Shown here: positions 6,006 to 11,118 of the stretch, piece by piece
How positions within the stretch are numbered: position 1 is the first letter of the stretch
Layout of the letters: each line of letters opens with the position of its first letter
Source: Caldifarciminota bacterium
GTDB taxonomy: Bacteria > Hydrothermota > Hydrothermia > B15-G9 > WFZT01
Direction: 5' to 3'
Length of the DNA stretch: 11,118 bases
NCBI GenBank assembly: GCA_026986655.1
Contig: JALSOD010000161.1
Span: 1 to 11,118 of the forward strand
The notes under the pieces: model-generated
What the model was told of the DNA's origin: nothing
Seen by the model: only the letters and a program-made list of their open reading frames with translations
Databases searched by the model: none
Position numbers and translations under genes: made by a program

Positions 6006-6833
6006 ATGTTTGAGGATCTAATAGAAAAAGTCAGGCACATGAGAAGGGAACATCGGCGTATCGGTGAAATATTAATGCAAAATCCATCCTTAATCCTCTA
6101 TCTCAATGCGAGTGAACTTGCAAAATACCTTGGGGTTTCACCATCGAGTGTGGTTAGATTTGTAAAAAAGCTGGGATTCAAAGGGTATCCGGATTTCAGG
6201 AGAGCCGTTATTGAAAGAGTGGGTTTTAATAAAACGCCGCTTGAGTTTGTTCAGGAAGCTGGTTCACAAATTATGAACGATATTAGGACCAAAGAATTAT
6301 CCGCAATGGAGAAGAGTCTAACACCCGAGGTGATTTCAGCTATTAATGAAGCTTCAGAATTGCTCTCAGTATCCGACCATGTAATTCTTGTGGGCTATGC
6401 ATCAGCAGGTGTATTCGCCCAGTTGCTCTATCTCTTTCTCAGTGTAACGGGCCTGAATATTTCGATTACTACAAATTCTCGTGTGGATTTTTATGCAAAA
6501 ATCCACATGTTTGAGGATCAAACTATTGTCGTCTTCAGTTATCTCAAGCATTTTAAGGAGCTTGTTGAACTCCTTTCCAGAGCCAAAGATATGGGACATA
6601 AAGTTATCTCTATTACCGAGTCTCAGGTAAATCCTGTTGCAATGAGGTCCGATATCAATATTCCTATCTGGATGGAAAGGAGTGGGTTCCTTATAACTCT
6701 TACACCTGTGGCAATGGCGATCAATCTCCTTGTCGCGAGAGTATCTGAGCTAAGACAGGATGATGTGAAGAGAATACTCCAGAAAACCAAGAAAATGTGG
6801 GAAAATTCCGACATATTCTTCGGGGGCGAGTAA
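6006..6833 (+). CDS. RpiR/MurR-family transcriptional regulator (HTH plus SIS domain)
   Basis: A 275-residue regulator with an N-terminal RpiR-type helix-turn-helix domain (about 1-77) and a C-terminal SIS domain (about 120-250). The HTH region is at 36-57, with the recognition helix in SPSSVVRFVKKLGF. Relatives sense phosphosugars and control sugar or amino-sugar catabolism. The SIS phosphate loop is unusual: where family members have S-x-S-G-x-T, this one reads VVFSYLKHFKE (175-185), without the Gly-x-Thr. The glycine-rich first loop is LVGYASAGVFAQ. It may therefore bind a different ligand or none. It is first in an operon with a membrane peptidase-like gene, and the ATG directly follows a promoter. 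The phosphosugar role is an inference from the family. Confidence 0.93.
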   Translation: MFEDLIEKVRHMRREHRRIGEILMQNPSLILYLNASELAKYLGVSPSSVVRFVKKLGFKGYPDFRRAVIERVGFNKTPLEFVQEAGSQIMNDIRTKELSAMEKSLTPEVISAINEASELLSVSDHVILVGYASAGVFAQLLYLFLSVTGLNISITTNSRVDFYAKIHMFEDQTIVVFSYLKHFKELVELLSRAKDMGHKVISITESQVNPVAMRSDINIPIWMERSGFLITLTPVAMAINLLVARVSELRQDDVKRILQKTKKMWENSDIFFGGE

Positions 6834-7579
6834 TGTTGCCAGCTGCGGGTATTTTTATTCTCGATGGATTAATCCTTCCTCTAACATTCTATCTAATTTT
6901 AAGGAAATCCAGGTACATGAAGAATATTCCGTTCTCAACTTATTTAAGATTGTACATTATTGGTGTTGTCATTTTTCCAATTTTGCTCCCCAGAAAGCAT
7001 CTTGAATATTGGCTGACTACACAGAGTCCTTCCTTTCTTTTTGTCCTGCTCGTTGTCCAAATGGTAAACAATATTTTTGAAGAGTCGGGAAAGGCTATCA
7101 CCCTTTATGCCGGAGCCGGAAAGAAGGGTATCTCAACATATTCAGCTGCTCTACTATTGGGGCTCTTTTCCGGTATGTCCTATGGAATTGGGGAAGCCTT
7201 TACCCTTTCTGTGATAGGTATGAAACCGGTTCTAAATAAGGTTTTTGGGATCAACCTGACCCTTCTTTTTATAACATGGTGGTGGGTGTTAGAGCGGTTC
7301 TATTCAATTTTGATCCATACGGTCATGGGAGGCCTCGTCGGTGTTTCTCTATATTTCTTTAAAAAATCAGGTTATTTGAAGGCCTTTTTATTGTTTGTAA
7401 CTGCATTACTTTATCACGAGTTTGTTGATGGGTTAATAATTTACGCAAATTTCCATCAAACCTCACGTTTTTCAAGCTTTGTCATGAATCACATGTACGA
7501 TGCAATTTTGCCGATCCTCGTGCTTCTGGGGACTGCAGGAATTTTAATTTTGTTTAGAAAAAAGGAGGTAAGACTATGA
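6833..7579 (+). CDS. YhfC-like putative intramembrane metalloprotease (PrsW/CPBP-related)
   Basis: A 248-residue polytopic membrane protein with about seven hydrophobic segments. Polar residues buried in the segments follow the YhfC pattern: FEESGKA (Glu83-Glu84), GMSYGIGEA (Gly114 to Glu121), ERFYSILIHTVMGGLVG (Glu154-Arg155, His162) and HEFVD (His195, Asp199). Such EE, E/H and H-x-x-x-D positions are the proposed catalytic or metal-binding residues of this superfamily of membrane peptidases. Activity has not been shown for most members, so protease is a family-level prediction. The start is the ATG at 6833, which shares one base with the rpiR stop (TAATG). An upstream GTG at 6797 would add a polar extension inside the regulator gene and is less likely. 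Confidence 0.75.
   Translation: MLPAAGIFILDGLILPLTFYLILRKSRYMKNIPFSTYLRLYIIGVVIFPILLPRKHLEYWLTTQSPSFLFVLLVVQMVNNIFEESGKAITLYAGAGKKGISTYSAALLLGLFSGMSYGIGEAFTLSVIGMKPVLNKVFGINLTLLFITWWWVLERFYSILIHTVMGGLVGVSLYFFKKSGYLKAFLLFVTALLYHEFVDGLIIYANFHQTSRFSSFVMNHMYDAILPILVLLGTAGILILFRKKEVRL
7561..7569 (+). promoter_or_regulatory. Strong Shine-Dalgarno before the DUF3108-like gene
   Basis: AAAGGAGGT lies 6 nt before the ATG at 7576, inside the end of the preceding gene, ensuring independent initiation at the ATGA junction. Confidence 0.85.
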
Positions 7580-8226
7580 AAATGTTGATAGCAATCATAT
7601 TCTCATTGCCACTAATGGCACAGGAAGTCTGTATATCAGTCCCTGAGACTTTACATTATTCTATTGAATACAACGGGCAAAGAATAGGTAAAGCGCTGAA
7701 TATCATAGAAAAGGCGACTTTTGAAGGTAAAACCGTTTATAAGTACCTTGGAGTGACAGATGTAGTTAAACAGGGGAGAAATATCCGTGACAGCGTCATA
7801 CTCTATTTTGATAAAGATTGGACCCCTATATATCAGGAAAGATACATAAAAGGGATGAATCTTTCTCTGACCACACACTACAAAGATGGGAAGGCAAGTG
7901 TGAAATTAAATCTTGCTGGCAAAGAAAAATCATTTACGATATCCTACCCTCAGGGTGCAGTTGATAACGAGGAAATTTTACCATTTTTGAGGTGCATCGA
8001 TGTTAAAAAAGTTGGCTCAGGAGAAATTGTAGATATCACTCCCCTTGGTGGACAGACTGTAAAAATTAAGTGGAAATACGAAGGAACTGCAAAGATGAAC
8101 GATATGGAAGTGGCCAGAGTACTCCTGAAGATGCCCATGAAGAAGGTGGAACTATTTATTAAGGGTGGGAAAGTAGTTAAATATTTTGACAAATCAAGTG
8201 GACTGGAGATGATTCTGCAGGAATAA
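7576..8226 (+). CDS. Secreted/periplasmic beta-rich protein, DUF3108-like
   Basis: A 216-residue protein with a short signal peptide (MKMLIAIIFSLPLMA, probable cleavage after Ala15). The mature part alternates hydrophobic and polar residues in many short strands, with no membrane helix. The order LHYSIEYNGQRIGKALNII, then TDVVKQGRNIRDSVILYFD, then SGLEMILQE at the end is the layout of DUF3108-type envelope proteins, which adopt a beta-barrel or beta-sheet fold of unknown function. Cysteines at residues 19 and 140 could form a disulfide; Cys19 lacks a lipobox, so it is not a lipoprotein. The ATG overlaps the TGA of the membrane-peptidase-like gene by 4 bp, suggesting linked envelope roles. The DUF assignment is from memory of the pattern and is moderate. 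Confidence 0.78.
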   Translation: MKMLIAIIFSLPLMAQEVCISVPETLHYSIEYNGQRIGKALNIIEKATFEGKTVYKYLGVTDVVKQGRNIRDSVILYFDKDWTPIYQERYIKGMNLSLTTHYKDGKASVKLNLAGKEKSFTISYPQGAVDNEEILPFLRCIDVKKVGSGEIVDITPLGGQTVKIKWKYEGTAKMNDMEVARVLLKMPMKKVELFIKGGKVVKYFDKSSGLEMILQE

Positions 8227-8387
8227 AGCGGTTATTATCGTCCAGATCCCCTGCTCTCGATAGGAGGATTTTTTAGTGGTCGTTATCCCCCTAAGTCCCT
8301 TCGGGGAAGAGGATTTTCAGCCGCTTGAAATCCCTCTCCTGATGAAGGGAGGTTTTCGGTGAAGTCTCCCTTGAGGCTGTTCATATT
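8222..8387 (+). repeat. Hairpin-rich repeat unit, copy 1 (166 bp)
   Basis: Bounded by AATAAAGCGG (8222-8231) and TGTTCATATT (8378-8387), the same 10-mers that bound a second unit downstream. It contains three imperfect hairpins of the form ATCCC...GGGAT followed by a short T run, near 8246-8274, 8285-8317 and 8331-8356. The second is a TCCC-TTCG-GGGA hairpin, with the stable UUCG tetraloop. The first boundary 10-mer contains the TAA stop codon of the upstream gene. Confidence 0.6.
8246..8274 (+). terminator. Probable terminator of the rpiR-like operon
   Basis: ATCC (8246-8249) pairs with GGAT (8266-8269) and CCT (8250-8252) with AGG (8262-8264), with one bulged A, followed by a run of six T at 8269-8274. 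It lies 20 bp after the stop codon at 8226. The stem is short, and the two hairpins behind it may back it up. Confidence 0.5.
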
Positions 8388-8415
8388 CTTGAATCATTGA
8401 AAACAAATTGCACAC

Positions 8416-8528
8416 AATAAAGCGGATTTTGACATCCCCCTTTGTCCCCCTTCTCACGAAGGGGGATTTTTCAGGAAACTCCCTTTTGATATAAAGGGAG
8501 AAACAGGGATTTTTACCTTGTTCATATT
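8416..8528 (+). repeat. Hairpin-rich repeat unit, copy 2 (113 bp)
   Basis: Again bounded by AATAAAGCGG (8416-8425) and TGTTCATATT (8519-8528). It holds a strong C-run/G-run hairpin at 8445-8466 and a second perfect 8-bp hairpin, CTCCCTTT (8479-8486) with AAAGGGAG (8493-8500). It is about 53 bp shorter than copy 1, as if one hairpin module were missing. Confidence 0.6.
8445..8471 (+). terminator. Strong terminator-like hairpin within repeat copy 2
   Basis: TCCCCCTTC (8445-8453) pairs perfectly with GAAGGGGGA (8458-8466) around the loop TCAC, followed by five T at 8467-8471. This is the best intrinsic-terminator shape in the window, though it sits over 200 bp after the last gene and may simply be part of the repeat. 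Confidence 0.55.
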
Positions 8529-8621
8529 TTTTCTAACATTCTCAGCTACCATCTGACAAAAGAGGGTAGATGGATTCATTAAAATTCTCTCTACCTTTTC
8601 TTTTTGGATAGCATCTAAAAA
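8529..8621. other. Remaining intergenic stretch, weak dyads only
   Basis: No gene or RNA is recognised between the repeat copies and the yhaM promoter. Minor inverted pairs are CCATCT (8549-8554) with AGATGG (8568-8573), and GGTAGA (8565-8570) with TCTACC (8590-8595); they are mutually exclusive and may be chance. Confidence 0.35.
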
Positions 8622-8650
8622 TTGAAAAAAAGGATTTCAAGAAGTATCAT
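8622..8650 (+). promoter_or_regulatory. Promoter of the yhaM-like operon, near-leaderless
   Basis: TTGAAA at 8622-8627, a 17-bp spacer and TATCAT at 8645-8650. The -10 box ends 9 nt before the ATG at 8660, so the mRNA should start about 3 nt before the start codon. No Shine-Dalgarno sequence is present. Confidence 0.68.
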
Positions 8651-8659
8651 GTAACACCT

Positions 8660-9661
8660 ATGAAGAGGATTTATGTTAAAAATCTCAGAGATTACATTAA
8701 TTCAGAAATAGAGGACTACTTTTTAGTTGCCAGCATAAAGACAAGAAAAAAACGGGATGGTGGGGATTTTTTGGATGTTACACTTTCAGATGCTACAGGC
8801 TCGATCCCTGCAAGGGTTTTTGATAATATTGAGGACAACAGGTTGAGTTTAAGGGAGGGAATGGTTGTAAAAATTAGAGGAATAGTCGACCAATTCAGGG
8901 AAGAGATTAGTATCAAAATTAATGAGGCCTCACCAGAGGATAATTTTGACATAACAGATTTTATTCCCACAACTTCGAAGGATATTGACAGGATGGTTTT
9001 AGATCTCCACCGCAATATTGAGAGAGTTTCGAACCCCTACCTACGTGAACTTCTAAAAAGATTTTTCAACGACGTAGAATTTATGGAACGCTTTAAAATG
9101 GCACCTGCTGCAAAGGCAAATCATCATGCGTATATTGGTGGTTTACTCGAGCATACACTCAACGTTACTGAACTCTGCGTTAGCATTGCTTCCCGTTACA
9201 GAGAGGTAAATTTTGATCTTTTGATTGCCGGTGCATTACTTCACGATATAGGAAAGGTTGAAGAATACACCTATTTCCCTAAAATCGACAGGACAGATAT
9301 TGGGAGATTACTCGGGCACCTTGTCATCGGCTACGAGATGATTATGAGGAAGATTCGCGAAATGAAAAATTTCAGAGGCGGGTTCCCGGAAGATCTGAAA
9401 CTCCAGATACTTCACCTTGTGATTTCACATCACGGTGAGCTCGAATGGGGATCACCGGTAAGACCCATGACTCTTGAGGCACAGATTTTACACTTTGCAG
9501 ATAATATGGATTCAAAGGTCTGGATGTTTATTGATGCGAAAAGAAAACGGCGGGACCCTTTCTCCAGGTGGTCAGAGTATCTCCAGAGTCTTAAGAGGTA
9601 CGTATACCTGGGTGAGCCTGAGAATGAACATACTGAAAGTGAGAATGAAGAACTATTCTGA
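8660..9661 (+). CDS. YhaM-like 3'-5' exoribonuclease (OB fold plus HD domain)
   Basis: A 333-residue protein with the YhaM architecture. An OB-fold nucleic-acid-binding domain covers about 18-92 (FLVASIKTRKKRDGGDFLDVTLSDATGSIPARVF), followed by a metal-dependent HD phosphohydrolase domain at about 150-300. HD ligands visible are His165 (LLEHT), His195-Asp196 (LLHDIGK), His257-His258 (ISHHGE) and Asp281 (HFADNMD). YhaM of Bacillus subtilis degrades RNA, and DNA in vitro, from the 3' end with Mn or Co. The C-terminus ends in a Glu-rich tail (HTESENEELF). It is first in a three-gene operon and probably translated from an almost leaderless mRNA. The next gene starts within its last codons. Confidence 0.92.
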   Translation: MKRIYVKNLRDYINSEIEDYFLVASIKTRKKRDGGDFLDVTLSDATGSIPARVFDNIEDNRLSLREGMVVKIRGIVDQFREEISIKINEASPEDNFDITDFIPTTSKDIDRMVLDLHRNIERVSNPYLRELLKRFFNDVEFMERFKMAPAAKANHHAYIGGLLEHTLNVTELCVSIASRYREVNFDLLIAGALLHDIGKVEEYTYFPKIDRTDIGRLLGHLVIGYEMIMRKIREMKNFRGGFPEDLKLQILHLVISHHGELEWGSPVRPMTLEAQILHFADNMDSKVWMFIDAKRKRRDPFSRWSEYLQSLKRYVYLGEPENEHTESENEELF

Positions 9662-10766
9662 AAAAATCAAGGTGCTCTTTAGACTCAGTTTCCTTTATCA
9701 TCGAGCCTCCCTTGACCCAATCTATAAGGTTATGAAAAAAGACCCCAGGTTTGACATTTATTTTTCGTGTGAGGATGAAAAGGAAAGAAAATTTTTCTTT
9801 TTTACAAGGAGCCTGAAGGATAAAATTCATGAAAAACTGAGGCAGGAAGGGCTAAAGGTAACCGAGGAGAAATCAGGATTCGATATAGTCGTAACAGGTG
9901 ACACTATAAGAGATGCTCATCGATATGGAAAGACTATTTTAGCGTTCATAAATCACGGAACAGGTATAAAAACCATTCTTTACAGAAACTTAAAAAGTCA
10001 ACCTCATACAAAATACATAATATTTGTTGAGGGACCTTATAGAAAAAGAAAAATAATCGAGGAGGGCGCGCTTTTTAACAACGAGGTTTACGTGGTGGGA
10101 TACCCGAAACTCGACCCAATATTTCAGGGGAAGCTCGATCGTGATGAAATTATAAAAAAATGGGGACTTGATCCCTCAAAAAAGACAGTACTTTACGCAC
10201 CAACCTATAAACCCACCAGTATCTACGCTCTGAAGGATGCAATCTTTGAATATACAAAGGATTTTAATTTGATAATTAAATTGCATCCTTATTCATGGCG
10301 TGGTAAATACGCTCCCCATTCTCAACATCGAATATTTGAAAAAAGGCTAAAAAAGTACAGCCACGCTGTCCTCATACCCCCGGAAGAGCACAATATTCTT
10401 CCATTTATTCATGTAGCTGATGTTATGGTAACCGAGGCTTCGAGCACAATGTTCGAATTTCTTGCTATTGGGAAGTATGGAATCATCTATAATCTTCCCT
10501 ATGAGAAGCTGAAACACCATGATGGAACCCCTGTCCTTAGTGAGGATAACAGGGAGTTTTTGAAAGGAGCCTTTGTCCATATAGACTCTCCTGAAGAATT
10601 GCCAGAAGCGGTATTTCAGGCCTTAAATCCCACACCAGATATGCAGGAAATGGCAGAGAAATACAGGGATGAGCTGTTTTACAAACTTGATGGCAACGCT
10701 TCAAAGAGAATTGTTGAAAAACTTATTCAGCTCTACCAGGAAGGCGGTCATGAGAACACGCCATAA
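9645..10766 (+). CDS. CDP-glycerol glycerophosphotransferase family protein (TagB/TagF-like)
   Basis: A 373-residue GT-B-like enzyme of the family that transfers glycerol phosphate, or related polyol phosphates, from a CDP donor. Family motifs are NHGTG (103-107), VGYPKLD (151-157), the block VLYAPTYKP (182-190), IKLHP (211-215) and TEASSTMFEFLAIG (263-276), which holds the nucleotide-binding Ser-Ser. No membrane helix is seen; peripheral association through basic patches is likely. The real acceptor is unknown and need not be teichoic acid. The open frame continues far upstream inside yhaM; I chose the ATG at 9645, giving a 17-bp overlap and placing the first beta strand (KIKVLFRLSF) near the N-terminus. 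An ATG at 9624 is an alternative. Followed by rlmB with another 17-bp overlap. Confidence 0.85.
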   Translation: MKNYSEKIKVLFRLSFLYHRASLDPIYKVMKKDPRFDIYFSCEDEKERKFFFFTRSLKDKIHEKLRQEGLKVTEEKSGFDIVVTGDTIRDAHRYGKTILAFINHGTGIKTILYRNLKSQPHTKYIIFVEGPYRKRKIIEEGALFNNEVYVVGYPKLDPIFQGKLDRDEIIKKWGLDPSKKTVLYAPTYKPTSIYALKDAIFEYTKDFNLIIKLHPYSWRGKYAPHSQHRIFEKRLKKYSHAVLIPPEEHNILPFIHVADVMVTEASSTMFEFLAIGKYGIIYNLPYEKLKHHDGTPVLSEDNREFLKGAFVHIDSPEELPEAVFQALNPTPDMQEMAEKYRDELFYKLDGNASKRIVEKLIQLYQEGGHENTP

Positions 10767-11118
10767 CGAATTCATTTATGGCAGGAACCCAGTCCTCGAA
10801 CTTCTATCAACCAACCCGCAGAAGATTCAGAAAATTTATATCCAGAAGGGAATCAAAGTTGAGGAGAAAATTTTAGAGCTTGCACGCGAGAGCAGGATTC
10901 CGGTAAGTGTGCTTTCAAAAGAGAAGATAAGAAGATTTGTTGGCAATGTGAACCACCAGGGGGTTGTGGCGCGGATATACCCGGTTCAACTCGCCTCTCC
11001 ATCACAGATCATAGAGAAAACTATTAAAGAGAAGGGAATGATCGTTGCTGTTGATCACGTTGAGGACCCCCAGAATTTAGGAAGTATTATTCGCACAGCT
11101 GAAGTTCTTGGAGCGACC
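10750..11118 (+). CDS. rlmB: 23S rRNA (guanosine-2'-O)-methyltransferase RlmB, N-terminal part (runs off right edge)
   Basis: The first 123 codons of a SpoU/TrmH-family methyltransferase. Residues 7-80 form the substrate-binding domain, starting with the typical FIYGRNPVLELL and including NHQGVVARI at 68-76. The catalytic SPOUT domain begins at about 97 (MIVAVDHVEDPQNLGSIIRTAEVLGA), with motif 1 residues Asn109 and Arg115. RlmB methylates G2251 of 23S rRNA in Escherichia coli; related TrmH-type paralogues with the same N-terminal domain exist, so the exact target is inferred. AGGAAGG at 10738-10744 lies 5 nt before the ATG. The gene overlaps the upstream one by 17 bp; the knotted C-terminal half is outside the window. 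Confidence 0.93.
   Translation, partial: MRTRHNEFIYGRNPVLELLSTNPQKIQKIYIQKGIKVEEKILELARESRIPVSVLSKEKIRRFVGNVNHQGVVARIYPVQLASPSQIIEKTIKEKGMIVAVDHVEDPQNLGSIIRTAEVLGAT

Noticed and set aside
6797..6832. GTG start giving the membrane peptidase 12 extra residues
   Set aside because: The extension is polar and lies in the regulator gene; the TAATG junction is a standard coupled start.
8222..8528. CRISPR-like or IS-related array
   Set aside because: The repeats are hairpin modules of irregular spacing with no constant spacer length, no transposase and no adjacent cas genes.
8716..9015. Minus-strand frame opposite the yhaM OB domain
   Set aside because: Antisense shadow with no start signals; the sense frame is clearly conserved.
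9474..9644. Long N-terminal extension of the TagF-like protein inside yhaM
   Set aside because: The residues overlap the HD domain coding sequence in another frame and resemble no part of the family.

Overview
The window is an ordinary-looking, gene-dense piece of a bacterial chromosome, moderately AT-rich, with many 4-bp ATGA gene overlaps and a tRNA gene that encodes its own CCA end. The gene set (SurE-Pcm pair, YhaM-type exonuclease, RlmB, RpiR regulator, BadF-type kinase, a Thermococcales/Thermotogae-like amidohydrolase) suggests a free-living, possibly thermophilic, deep-branching bacterium. Thermotogae or an uncultured WOR-3/Hydrothermae-like lineage are guesses; the sequence alone does not settle it.

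Layout. (1) 1-3130, minus strand: a four-gene operon reading BadF/GlcNAc-kinase-like ATPase, patatin-like hydrolase, metal-dependent amidohydrolase, then the N-terminus of a membrane protein that runs off the left edge. (2) 3131-3374: divergent intergenic region with a dyad around the kinase -10 box, several interlocking inverted repeats and a good promoter for the tRNA. (3) 3375-5483, plus strand: tRNA-Pro(GGG), a DPM1-like glycosyltransferase starting 9 nt after the tRNA, surE and pcm, closely packed as one transcription unit. (4) 5484-5852, minus strand: a small acidic protein convergent with pcm, with the two stop codons touching. (5) 5853-6005: two divergent promoters. (6) 6006-8226, plus strand: RpiR-type regulator, YhfC-like putative membrane peptidase, and a secreted DUF3108-like protein. 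(7) 8227-8659: non-coding, with two diverged copies of a hairpin-rich repeat unit, terminator-like stems and a promoter. (8) 8660 to the right edge, plus strand: YhaM-like 3'-5' exoribonuclease, CDP-glycerol-glycerophosphotransferase-like enzyme, and the 5' part of rlmB.

The most notable pattern is in gene starts. Genes inside operons mostly have strong Shine-Dalgarno sequences or stop/start overlaps. Several first genes (6006, 8660, 3130) instead have a -10 box only 6-9 nt before the ATG, which predicts leaderless or nearly leaderless mRNAs. The glycosyltransferase behind the tRNA would likewise be left with a 9-nt leader after tRNA 3' processing. No mobile element, CRISPR array or obvious defence system was found.
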